From Spongiactinospora sp. TRM90649 (GTDB lineage Bacteria; Actinomycetota; Actinomycetes; Streptosporangiales; Streptosporangiaceae), in contig NZ_JARLTC010000025.1 in the NCBI RefSeq assembly GCF_029382225.1, forward strand, positions 62,001 through 126,000: a DNA stretch of 64,000 nucleotides. Reading direction: 5' to 3'. The translations under genes were made by a program, and so were the position numbers. How positions within the stretch are numbered: position 1 is the first letter of the stretch; the number at the start of each line of letters is the position of its first letter. The notes under the pieces are model-generated. The model saw nothing but the letters and a program-made list of their open reading frames with translations, was not told where the DNA came from and did not search any database. Below, in pieces: positions 16,106 through 23,915 of the stretch.

Positions 16106-16227
16106 CCCCGGGCCGCGCCAAACCCGACCCCTGAGCTCGGCGAACACCCTCTTTCGTTCTCCTCGATGCCGGTACAGTTACATACTGTTGTCACATGGGT
16201 ACAACAAGTGAGGAAGGCATCTCTGCC

Positions 16228-16539
16228 GTGTCCCGTCCATGGCGACAGGCACACATCAGGGAGAACGATGAGCGAGCAGATCGGCCGATTCCCGGTATGC
16301 CTGGGAGTGGCGGAGTGAGCCCGCCCGGCGACGCCGAGAACCCCCCGTACTCGGATGTCGAGGTACGGCTCCGCGACGAGTTCGCCGGCGTGCATCCGCC
16401 GGCGACCGTCACCCGCTGCATCGAGGCGGCGCACTACGGCGCCCTTGAGGTGACGGGTGACGCCCACCGGGGGCTGGTCGAACGGATCGCGCGCAAGCAC
16501 CTTCAGGTACTCGCCATCGTGGCCACCGAAAGCGGCTGA
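16228..16539 (+). CDS. Small protein with three-helix bundle dimerisation domain
   Basis: 103 aa if started at the GTG at 16228, which has GAGGAAGG upstream; an ATG at 16195 and a coupled GTG at 16315 are alternatives. Residues downstream of 16350 (YSDVEVRLRDEFAGVHPPATVTRCIEAAHYGALEVTGDAHRGLVERIARKHLQVLA) match the actinobacterial three-helix bundle dimerisation domain. Its role is unknown; no partner is encoded next door. Confidence 0.6.
   Translation: MSRPWRQAHIRENDERADRPIPGMPGSGGVSPPGDAENPPYSDVEVRLRDEFAGVHPPATVTRCIEAAHYGALEVTGDAHRGLVERIARKHLQVLAIVATESG
16268..16318 (+). CDS. Possible 16-residue peptide ORF overlapping a GTG start
   Basis: ATG at 16268 follows AGGGAGAACG and encodes MSEQIGRFPVCLGVAE. 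Its TGA stop (16316-16318) overlaps a GTG at 16315 that opens the conserved part of the surrounding gene, a GTGA junction like others in this genome. It could be a coupling peptide, or the pattern may be chance inside the longer frame. Confidence 0.3.
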   Translation: MSEQIGRFPVCLGVAE

Positions 16540-16687
16540 TCCGCCGATCAACTGAGGTGGCCCTGAGAAGACCATGCCGTCTCGGCAAAAGCCCGGGAGT
16601 GTCGTGGTTAAGGACGCTTTACCCCAGCAGCAGCGTGGGTAATGTATACGGCGGGTGCAGTGGGCCGAGCGGTAACGGGAGACGACA

Positions 16688-16846
16688 GTGCAGGTCAAGA
16701 AGGTTCTACAGTACACAGGCATCGCCTTCGTGGCGTTCTACCTGTTGTCCAGGCCGGGTGACGCCGCCTCCGCGGTGCGGGGCGCGATGAACTCCGTGTT
16801 CACGGCCGCGGACTCACTGGCGCAGTTTGTGACGCAGCTGTCATGA
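16688..16846 (+). CDS. 52-residue membrane peptide
   Basis: GTG start with GGGAG 6 nt upstream; too short for a standard ORF scan. The product begins MQVKKVLQYTGIAFVAFYLL, a single membrane span at ~9-21, followed by an amphipathic helix (AASAVRGAMNSVFTAADSLAQFVTQLS). Its stop overlaps the start of the PH-domain membrane protein by 4 bp (ATGA), so the pair is translationally coupled. Similar small proteins precede this gene in other actinomycetes, by my recollection. Confidence 0.8.
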   Translation: MQVKKVLQYTGIAFVAFYLLSRPGDAASAVRGAMNSVFTAADSLAQFVTQLS

Positions 16847-17373
16847 GACTTGTGACCCACGGGGACTCAGCTCCGTCGTCGGTCAACCGCTACCTGCTCC
16901 CCCATGAACATCAAGTCATCATGGTCCGGCGTCACCCCGCCATCCTCCTCCGTCCTGTCGCCGAGGTATTCGGCGGCCTGATTCTCGCCGGGCTGCTCAG
17001 CAGGTGGCTCGGCGGGAGCGTGGGCGGCCAGGCCCTCGTTGTCGTCTGGTGGGCCTGGCTGCTGCTGTTGATCCGCTTTGTCTGGAAAGTCGCCGAATGG
17101 TCAGTCGACTACTTCGTCGTGACGTCCAAGCGGATGCTGCTGACCTACGGCCTCATCACGCGCAAGGTCGCGATGATGCCGCTGGGCAAGGTCACCGACA
17201 TGAGCTTCCAGCGATCGGTGCTGGGGCGCATGCTCGGCTACGGAGAGTTCGTCCTGGAGTCGGCCGGTCAAGATCAGGCCCTCTCGACCGTCAACTACCT
17301 TCCGTATCCGGAGACCCTGTATCTAGAGGTCTGCCAGATGCTCTTCCCGGGCGCCGATCCGGGCGATGATTAG
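16843..17373 (+). CDS. PH domain-containing membrane protein
   Basis: 176 aa. Two membrane segments at ~36-55 and ~62-82, then a bacterial PH-like domain (WSVDYFVVTSKRMLLTYGLITRKVAMMPLGKVTDMSFQRSVLGRMLGYGEFVLESAGQDQALSTVNYLP), the YdbS/bPH2 type. Sits at the cytoplasmic face of the membrane; role unknown. Coupled to the preceding 52-residue membrane peptide. Confidence 0.85.
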   Translation: MRLVTHGDSAPSSVNRYLLPHEHQVIMVRRHPAILLRPVAEVFGGLILAGLLSRWLGGSVGGQALVVVWWAWLLLLIRFVWKVAEWSVDYFVVTSKRMLLTYGLITRKVAMMPLGKVTDMSFQRSVLGRMLGYGEFVLESAGQDQALSTVNYLPYPETLYLEVCQMLFPGADPGDD

Positions 17374-17392
17374 TACCTGATCGTCCCAAGTC

Positions 17393-17422
17393 CCCGTGTG
17401 TGAACGATCGTTCACACACGGG
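17393..17422. promoter_or_regulatory. Perfect 30-bp palindrome upstream of the XRE-TPR regulator
   Basis: The 30 bases from CCCGTGTGTGAACG to its exact reverse complement form a gapless palindrome centred between 17407 and 17408 (core TGAACGATCGTTCA). It lies 19 bp after the PH-domain gene and 86 bp before the regulator start. It may be an operator or, as RNA, a terminator for the upstream pair; there is no T-run after it, which favours an operator. Confidence 0.6.
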
Positions 17423-17507
17423 ATTCCTTCACGTGGGGTTACCCATTTCCTCGCCTTTATGCAATCATGACGAGAACATTGACCATTACCCCGCCCTGAG
17501 AGATCAG

Positions 17508-18863
17508 ATGCCGAGTCAGGGAACCATTGGTGACCGCGTCCGAGGATTGCGGCTGAGCAGGCGGATGTCCCAGGCCCAACTGGCCGGGCCCGACCTCTCC
17601 GACAGTTATGTCTCTCTCATCGAGTCGGGGAAGCGCACCCCGACTCCCGTGGTAGCGCGGCTCCTGGCCGAACGGCTCGGTTGCACCACCGAGTTCCTGT
17701 TGCACGGCATCGAGCCGCGTCAGCGGATCGACACGGAGCTGGGATTGCGTCACGCCGAGCTGGAGCTCCAGCACGGCGACCCGGCGGTGGCGGCCGACCG
17801 GTTCGGTGAGATCATCAAGGCGGCAGGCGAGGAGAACGCCATGCTCGCGGCACACGCCCGCTTCGGGCGTGCCCGCGCGCTGAAGGCGCAGGGCAAGCTG
17901 GGCCCTGCGGTCGAGGCGTTCGAACGGTTGAGGCGAGAGGCCGCGGCGCACCCGGAGCGTCTGGCCGACCTTCCCCTGACCATCGCGCTGAGCCGTTGCT
18001 ACCAGCGCGCAGGAGACACGCTCCGAGCCCGTGACCTGGCAGGACACGCTCTGCGCCAGGTGTCGAGGCTCGGCGTCACCCACGGCGAGATCGCCGTCGA
18101 CCTCGCCTCCGCCCTGGTGGAGGCGGGCGCCGTACAGGGCCAGCAGAACGGCACGCTCGCCTACGTACGGCAGGTTCTCGCGGACAACGACATCCCTCGG
18201 GCGATCGACCGTGAGCAGGAGATCCGCGCACTCTGGAGGGCCAGCGTGACGGCCGCCCAGGGCGACGACTCCGCGCTCGCGGTGCGCCTCGCGGACGACG
18301 CCATCGCCACCGGCAGGCCCGCCCGCATGGCGCTGCGACTGGCGAAGATCGCCATGGAGTGGTCGCGGCTCACCGTCGGACCGGTCGGTGAAAGCCGTCC
18401 CGGCGAGGCGCGCGAGCACGCCACCACGGCGATGCGGATCTTCTCGGCTTTTCCCGGCCACCTGGAGGACCGTGCCACGAGCATTGTGGTACTGGCCCAT
18501 ATTCACCTGAAGAGCGACGACCTCGACGAGGCGGCCCGCCTGGCCGGCTCCGCGCTCGAACTGCTCGCCGGTTCCTTCACCGCCACCGGGGCCACCGCTC
18601 ACCTGGTGCTCGCGGAGGTCGCGATGGCCTCGGCGCAGGGCGACCCGGCGACCAGCCTGGCCAGCGCCCGCAAGCTGCTCGAAGGGGTTCCCGAAGCCGA
18701 AACCGACCGGCAGCACGCCCGCGCCTGGCGCGAGCTCGGCGACCTGTACGGCAAGGTGGGGGCCCACGAGAATCAAGCCGGCGCTTATCATAGAGCGCTC
18801 CAAGCGGTCGGGGTCAGGTCCGCGCTCACCGGGCTGACCGTCGACTCGGTGCTGACCGTCTGA
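17508..18863 (+). CDS. XRE-family regulator with TPR repeats
   Basis: 451 aa from the ATG at 17508 (MPSQGTIGDRVRGLRLSRRM), with GAGAG upstream; the frame opens earlier at 17400 but crosses the palindrome. Residues ~8-65 are an XRE helix-turn-helix (MSQAQLAGPDLSDSYVSLIESGKRTPTPVVARLLAERLG). The rest is TPR-like helical repeats (e.g. HARFGRARALKAQGKLGPAVEAFERL; ARAWRELGDLYGKVGAHENQAGAYHRAL), the layout of peptide-responsive or developmental regulators. No neighbouring signal peptide gene was recognised. Confidence 0.85.
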   Translation: MPSQGTIGDRVRGLRLSRRMSQAQLAGPDLSDSYVSLIESGKRTPTPVVARLLAERLGCTTEFLLHGIEPRQRIDTELGLRHAELELQHGDPAVAADRFGEIIKAAGEENAMLAAHARFGRARALKAQGKLGPAVEAFERLRREAAAHPERLADLPLTIALSRCYQRAGDTLRARDLAGHALRQVSRLGVTHGEIAVDLASALVEAGAVQGQQNGTLAYVRQVLADNDIPRAIDREQEIRALWRASVTAAQGDDSALAVRLADDAIATGRPARMALRLAKIAMEWSRLTVGPVGESRPGEAREHATTAMRIFSAFPGHLEDRATSIVVLAHIHLKSDDLDEAARLAGSALELLAGSFTATGATAHLVLAEVAMASAQGDPATSLASARKLLEGVPEAETDRQHARAWRELGDLYGKVGAHENQAGAYHRALQAVGVRSALTGLTVDSVLTV

Positions 18864-18952
18864 TTCATCGGTGCCGGCCGGGCCGTAGGCGCCCGGCCGA
18901 CCACCGCCCCCTCTTCCGGAGCAGCGTCCTCCGTCTGGAATAATCGGGGTCT

Positions 18953-18981
18953 ACCAGTCATTGACTCATGGGATGATTGGT
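18953..18981. promoter_or_regulatory. Putative GntR operator
   Basis: ACCAGTCAT (18953-18961) and ATGATTGGT (18973-18981) form an inverted repeat with one mismatch and an 11-bp spacer, which itself contains TGACTCA. It lies 22-50 bp before the FadR-type regulator start and just after a TAATC-like -10, a good position for autorepression. Confidence 0.5.
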
Positions 18982-19002
18982 TTCCCCGGAGGAGGCGGGA
19001 CT

Positions 19003-19680
19003 GTGAGTCTGCGTACGGCACAGCGGGCTTCCCTGGTAGACCAGGTGATCGAGCAGCTCAAAGAGCAGATCATCACCGGTTCCTGGGCGTTGCACGCCAA
19101 GATCCCCACTGAGACCGTTCTCGCCGAACAGCTCGGCGTCGGCCGTAACACCGTGCGCGAGGCCGTACGGGCCCTCACCCACGCCGGCCTGCTCGACTGT
19201 CGCCAGGGCGACGGCACCTACGTGCGGGCGACCAGCGAACTCTCCGGCGCCATGCTGCGCCGGCTGCGCCAGGCCGAGCAACTGGAGATCCTCGAAGTCC
19301 GGCGCGCCCTTGAGGTCGAGGCCGCCCGGCTGGCGGCGACCCGGCGCACCGAAGGCGACATCAAGCTCATCGAGGCCGCGCTGGCCCACCGGGAGACCGC
19401 CTGGGAGAGCGGCGACCCCGACGCCTTCGTCGAAGCCGACCTGGCCTTTCACATGGCCGTCGTGCGCGCCACCCACAACCAGGTGCTGCTCGACCTCTAC
19501 GAAGACTTCTCCGCCGCCCTGCGGGCCAGCATCACCGCCGCCGGCACCTCGCTGAACAGCACGTACATCCCGCACGACGCCATCGCCCGGGCTATCGCGG
19601 CGGGCGACGCCAACGCCGCCGAGCGCGCCGGGCACGCGTGCATGGAGCACATTCTCATCGCGCTCACCGAAGGCGAGTAG
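19003..19680 (+). CDS. FadR/GntR-family transcriptional regulator
   Basis: 225 aa from a GTG at 19003 with GGAGGAGG upstream. N-terminal GntR winged helix (VIEQLKEQIITGSWALHAKIPTETVLAEQLGVGRNTVREAVRALTHAGLLDCRQGDGTYV), then an FCD effector domain with the metal-binding pattern DLAFHMAVVRATHN and HACMEHI. FCD regulators respond to organic acids; no metabolic gene is adjacent, so the regulon is unknown. Confidence 0.92.
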   Translation: MSLRTAQRASLVDQVIEQLKEQIITGSWALHAKIPTETVLAEQLGVGRNTVREAVRALTHAGLLDCRQGDGTYVRATSELSGAMLRRLRQAEQLEILEVRRALEVEAARLAATRRTEGDIKLIEAALAHRETAWESGDPDAFVEADLAFHMAVVRATHNQVLLDLYEDFSAALRASITAAGTSLNSTYIPHDAIARAIAAGDANAAERAGHACMEHILIALTEGE

Positions 19681-19792
19681 TCGGGTAAACCGATCTCTTT
19701 TCCGGTCAGTAACGAATGACTAACTCACATACTCGCGATGTAAACCTGATCACTAATCGGCGCGTCTCGGCGAACCGGTCAAGGCCGGACAA

Positions 19793-20890
19793 TCAGCCGA
19801 GGCGTAGCGACATTACGAGGTAACGGAAGTCAGGGTCGGCGTCACCGGGCACACCGGAGATCAGTGCGGGCCGGGTCGGCGACTCCATGTTGATCCGGAC
19901 CAGCTCGCCCTCGACGCCGCCCAGGCCGTCGAGCAGGAAGTGCGGCTGGAACGCGATCTCGATGTCGTCGCCGGTCAGGTGGCACTCCACCGCCTCCGCG
20001 CCGCGGCCGATGTCGCCGCCGCCCGCCTGGATCAGCACCCGGCCCTGCGTGAAGGACAGCCGGATCGCGGTGTTACGCTCCGCGACCAGCGCCACCCGGC
20101 GGATCGCCTCGACGAACGGCCCCACCGGCAGGTCGGCCCGGATCGACCACTCGTGCGCCAACCGCGAACGGTAGTCGATGAACTGCTCGTCGAGCAGCCG
20201 CACGGTGGTGCTGCGACCGGCGCTCTCGAAGCCCGCGATGCCGTCGCCCAGCGCGACCGCCACCTCCCCGCCGCGCAGCGAGCGCGCGATGTCGACCAGT
20301 ACCTTGGCGGGCACCATGGCCGCCGCGCCCACGTCGGGCTTGACCGGCCGCCACTCCAGCTCGCGCGCCGCGATCCGGTAGCGGTCGGTCGCGGCCATCG
20401 TGACCTGCTCGCCCGCGAAGTCGAACCGGATGCCGGTCAGCATGGGCAGCGTCTCGTCACGGCTGGCGGCGGGCGCCACCTGGCCCACGGCCACCGCGAA
20501 CACGCCCCCGCCGACGGCCCCGACGCGCTCCGGCATGGCGGGCAACGCCGGGAAGTCTTCGACCGGCATGGTCAGCAGCGCGAACTCGGCGCTGCCGCAG
20601 GTCAGCACGGCCTCCACCCCGGCGGTCGAGATCTCGACCGGCTCGTCGGGCAGGCTCTTGCTGATCTCGGCGAGCACCTTGCCGGGGATCAGCACCCGGC
20701 CGGGCTCGACCACCTCGGCATCGACGGAGCAGCGCGCGGACACCTCGTAGTCGAACGCCGAGAGCATCAGCTCCTCATCGGCCTCCAGCAGCAACCCCGT
20801 CAGCACCGGGACCGCCGGCCGGGCGGGCAGCACCCGGGCGGCCCACGCCACGGCGTCGGCCAGGACATCGCGGTTCACCCGGAACTTCAC
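19793..20890 (-). CDS. DNA polymerase III beta clamp (DnaN family), probably a second copy
   Basis: 365 aa from a GTG preceded by GGGAAGG. Three clamp domains can be followed: MKFRVNRDVLADAVAWAARVLPARPAVPVLTGLLLEA; TLPMLTGIRFDFAGEQVTMAATDRYRIAARE; and a C-terminus ending FRYLVMSLRLG, where typical clamps end YLLMPVRL. Neighbours are not dnaA/recF, so this is probably an extra clamp paralogue, as seen in several filamentous actinomycetes. Confidence 0.9.
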   Translation of the reverse strand: MKFRVNRDVLADAVAWAARVLPARPAVPVLTGLLLEADEELMLSAFDYEVSARCSVDAEVVEPGRVLIPGKVLAEISKSLPDEPVEISTAGVEAVLTCGSAEFALLTMPVEDFPALPAMPERVGAVGGGVFAVAVGQVAPAASRDETLPMLTGIRFDFAGEQVTMAATDRYRIAARELEWRPVKPDVGAAAMVPAKVLVDIARSLRGGEVAVALGDGIAGFESAGRSTTVRLLDEQFIDYRSRLAHEWSIRADLPVGPFVEAIRRVALVAERNTAIRLSFTQGRVLIQAGGGDIGRGAEAVECHLTGDDIEIAFQPHFLLDGLGGVEGELVRINMESPTRPALISGVPGDADPDFRYLVMSLRLG

Positions 20891-21059
20891 GTGGTTCCAC
20901 CTTCCCTCGCCAGGACCTCATCTGGGGCACTCCCTGAAAGGTAGCTCCTCACTCCGACAGAAGACACCGGTTGATCGGCCGGGGGCGCCGTTGGGATCAT
21001 GGTCGGCTGACGCTCAGGTGATCACCGGACCACCGCGCACTCGACTCAGGAAGACGGCG

Positions 21060-21668
21060 ATGCACGACTTACGAAACGAGCTCCCGGCCGACGACCAGTA
21101 CGGCCTGCTGGCCGCACACGGTTTCGCGGGCGCCTTCGGCGGGCTCTGGATGGAGCGTGACGACCGCGACGAGATCGCCCACATCCTGCGGGCCGATCCG
21201 CTGACCCGGCACGACGCCGCCCTCGCGGAGTGCGTCCGCAGGCAGAGCGGCCTGTCGCGCCCGCTGGCGATCTGGATCGGTCCGCACGCCCCCGGGTGGT
21301 CGGTCGTGGTCAACCTGCTGCCGGTCGGCGGCGCCCTGACGGACAAGGCCCTATGGTCCGAGGGACGGCGTGCCGTTGAGGTGAGCTGGCTGACCGACAT
21401 CGACGGCCTGTACGACCTGGACTACTACCACGACGGTCGCCTCGCCGAGGAACTCCCCGCCTTCTGGGACGGCAACCTGCCGCCGGACTCGGTCTTCGCC
21501 CCGCACACGACCGGCCTGGTCCGCGACTACGGCGACGACGCCGACGAGAAGGACCTGACCGCCGCCTTCCTCACCATCACCGGCCGTATCACCGGCCGCT
21601 TCATCGACACCCCCTGGTTCAGCACCCCCGGCAGCGCCTACGACCTGCTCCCCCGCGGACACGGCTGA
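21060..21668 (+). CDS. Hypothetical soluble protein (possibly DUF6461-like)
   Basis: 202 aa from the ATG at 21060 with GGAAG upstream. Acidic, no membrane segment. Motifs such as HAPGWSVVVNLLP, ALWSEGRRAVEVSWLTDIDGLYDLDYYHDGRLAEEL resemble DUF6461-type proteins; I cannot confirm the family by eye. Ends 7 bp from the convergent response regulator. Confidence 0.65.
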   Translation: MHDLRNELPADDQYGLLAAHGFAGAFGGLWMERDDRDEIAHILRADPLTRHDAALAECVRRQSGLSRPLAIWIGPHAPGWSVVVNLLPVGGALTDKALWSEGRRAVEVSWLTDIDGLYDLDYYHDGRLAEELPAFWDGNLPPDSVFAPHTTGLVRDYGDDADEKDLTAAFLTITGRITGRFIDTPWFSTPGSAYDLLPRGHG

Positions 21669-21675
21669 CCGCCGC

Positions 21676-22329
21676 TCAGGAACGGGCGGCGTTGAGGTAG
21701 GCCAGGACGGCGAGGACGCGCCGGTTGTCGTCGTCGGACTGGGTCAGGTCGAACTTGGCGAAGATCCCCGCGGTGTGCTTGCCGACCGCGCTCTCGCTCA
21801 GGAAGAGACGCTGGGCGATGGCCGCGTTGGAGCGGCCCTCGGCCATCAGCGCGAGCACGTCGCGCTCGCGGGGGGTGAGCCGGGCGAGCGGGGCGCTGCG
21901 CGCGTTGCTGGCCAGCAGCTTGGCGATGACCTCTGGGTCCATGGCGGTGCCGCCGCCCGCGACGCGGCGCAGCGCGTCCACGAACTGGTCGGCGTCGAAG
22001 ACGCGGTCCTTGAGCAGGTAGCCGACCGCGCCGGAGCCGTCGGCCAGGAGTTCCCGGGCGTAGAGCTGCTCGACGTGCTGTGACAACACCAGGACGGGCA
22101 GGCCGGGCACCCGGCGGCGGGCCTCCAGGGCGGCCTGCAGGCCCTCGTCGGTGAAGGTCGGCGGCAGCCGCACGTCCACGATGGCCACGTCGGGGGCGTC
22201 CTCGGTGAGGGCCTTGAGCAGTTCGGGGCCGGTCTCGACGGCGGCCACGACGTCGACGCCGTGCGCGCGCAGCAGGTGGACGAGGCCCTCCCGCAGCAGG
22301 TACAGGTCCTCGGCGATGACGACCCTCAC
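21676..22329 (-). CDS. LuxR-type two-component response regulator
   Basis: 217 aa from a GTG at 22329 that overlaps the kinase stop by 4 bp (GTGA); upstream reading frame is kinase DNA in another frame. Receiver domain with acidic pocket IAEDLYLLREGL, phospho-Asp in DVAIVDVRLPPTFTDEGL and Lys in LLKDRVFDADQ. C-terminal LuxR helix-turn-helix LTPRERDVLALMAEGRSNAAIAQRLFLSESAVGKHTAGIFAKFDL. NarL-type partner of the two kinases that follow on the same strand. Confidence 0.93.
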   Translation of the reverse strand: MRVVIAEDLYLLREGLVHLLRAHGVDVVAAVETGPELLKALTEDAPDVAIVDVRLPPTFTDEGLQAALEARRRVPGLPVLVLSQHVEQLYARELLADGSGAVGYLLKDRVFDADQFVDALRRVAGGGTAMDPEVIAKLLASNARSAPLARLTPRERDVLALMAEGRSNAAIAQRLFLSESAVGKHTAGIFAKFDLTQSDDDNRRVLAVLAYLNAARS

Positions 22330-23915
22330 TCCGCGACCTCCGCCTTCAGGGTGGACGGCGAGGCGGTCGACCCCCTGGCCTCTCGGACGTTCTGGACACT
22401 GAGCACGATACCCATGGTGAGCAGCGCCGTCCCCAGCAGCACCATGGCGATCATGAGCGGCCATTCCATTCCGGTCATCCCCAGCCACCGCACCCAGACG
22501 ATCTCCGGCACGCCCGCGAGGGCGAACGCGATGGACACGACGCCCAGCGGGAAGAGCGGCAGCGCGAAGGACGCGAAGCAGACCCCGGCGGCCCAGCGCC
22601 TCCAGGCGGGCGGACCGGCACGGCGGGGCGGGTCGCGGTGCGCGACGGGCGGACCGACGGGAATCCGCAGGGTCGCCACGGTGGGGCCGCCCTCCGGGCT
22701 GTCGAGGGTGAGCGATCCGTCGAACGACGCGAGCCGCCGTCCGATGCCGCGCAGGCCGCTCCCCCGCTCGGGGTCCGCGCCGCCCCGGCCGTCGTCGGTG
22801 ACCACGACGGTCAGCGTGCCGTCCGGCTCGCCGCCGAGACGCAACTCGACGGTGGCGTGGGCCGCGCCGCCGTGCCGTACCGCGTTGGTCAGCAGCTCGC
22901 TGACCGCGAAGTAGATCGCCGACTCGGCGGACGGCTGGCAGCGGATCGACGTGTCGGCCCGCAGCGTCACCTCCATCGGGCTGTCGATGGCCAGCGCGTC
23001 CAGCGCCGCGACCAGCCCGCGTTCGGCCAGCACCGGGGGTTGGATGCCGCGCACCAGCCGCCGCAGCTCGGCCAGCGTGGCCGCGGACGCCTCGCGGGCC
23101 TTGGCGATCAGCGCCTCGGCGGCGGCCGGGTCGGTTGTCAGTAGCTGCTCGGCCGCGCCGAGGGTCATCCCGACCGCGACGAGCCTGGCCTGAGCCCCGT
23201 CGTGCAGGTCGCGCTCGATCCTGCGCAGTTGCGCGGCCTGGGAGTCCGCCGTCTCGGTGCGGGACTCGGCGATGCTCCGCATCCGCCGGGCCAGCAGGGC
23301 CTTCTCGGTGGGGCCGAGCAGCCCGCGCAGCCACAGGCCGTGCAGCCGGAGCGTCCACGGGGCGGCGTACAGCCCGGCGGCCGCCAGCGCCACCCCCGCC
23401 ACGGCCCCGACGGGTGCGGCGAGCCATGGCAGGGACACCAGGCCGAACGCCAGCACCCCGCCGTAGCCGATCATCAGCGCGGGCGCGAGCGGCAGCAACG
23501 GCCCGCCGAACGCGTAGGTGACCACCCAGGCCAGGTCGCGCCAGGTCGCCGGGTCCTTGAGCACCCAGTTCATCCGGCGGTTGAAGTTCGGCATCCGGGG
23601 CGTGCGGTAGAGGCTGCGGCCGTCGCGATACCAGCCGTCCGGCTGGGGCGTGGCGGGCGGCGGCTCCGGCAGGTACGGCACCGCGATCTCCACCCCCGAC
23701 CAGTCGCGCGCCAGACGGCGGGCCAGCCCGGTCCACCTCCGCACGAGCCGGAGCGCGGGAAGGAGCAGCACGGCGAACACGGCGGTGGCGCTGAGCAGCA
23801 GGCAGACCACGACCACCACGGCCACCAGGACGTGGACCACGCCGATCGCCCCGAGCCCGAGCCCTCTGGCCAGGGCGACGGCCGTCCGCCGCACGCGCGG
23901 CACCGCGCTCACCAT
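22326..23915 (-). CDS. Sensor histidine kinase, HisKA_3 type (complete ATPase domain)
   Basis: 529 aa from the ATG at 23915; a GTG at 23912 overlapping the previous stop is an alternative. Several membrane segments and a linker, then the HisKA_3 dimerisation helix with the phospho-acceptor His (LRRIERDLHDGAQARLVAVGMTLGAA), an N-box with Asn (SELLTNAVRHGG) and G-box DDGRGGADPERGSGLRGIGRRLASFDG. Unusually, two to four further membrane segments follow the ATPase domain. Phosphorylates the coupled LuxR regulator. Confidence 0.9.
   Translation of the reverse strand: MVSAVPRVRRTAVALARGLGLGAIGVVHVLVAVVVVVCLLLSATAVFAVLLLPALRLVRRWTGLARRLARDWSGVEIAVPYLPEPPPATPQPDGWYRDGRSLYRTPRMPNFNRRMNWVLKDPATWRDLAWVVTYAFGGPLLPLAPALMIGYGGVLAFGLVSLPWLAAPVGAVAGVALAAAGLYAAPWTLRLHGLWLRGLLGPTEKALLARRMRSIAESRTETADSQAAQLRRIERDLHDGAQARLVAVGMTLGAAEQLLTTDPAAAEALIAKAREASAATLAELRRLVRGIQPPVLAERGLVAALDALAIDSPMEVTLRADTSIRCQPSAESAIYFAVSELLTNAVRHGGAAHATVELRLGGEPDGTLTVVVTDDGRGGADPERGSGLRGIGRRLASFDGSLTLDSPEGGPTVATLRIPVGPPVAHRDPPRRAGPPAWRRWAAGVCFASFALPLFPLGVVSIAFALAGVPEIVWVRWLGMTGMEWPLMIAMVLLGTALLTMGIVLSVQNVREARGSTASPSTLKAEVAE

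Noticed and set aside
21676..23736. 686-residue protein ending in a response regulator
   Set aside because: The upstream two-thirds is an out-of-frame reading of the kinase; the regulator starts at the GTG overlapping the kinase stop.
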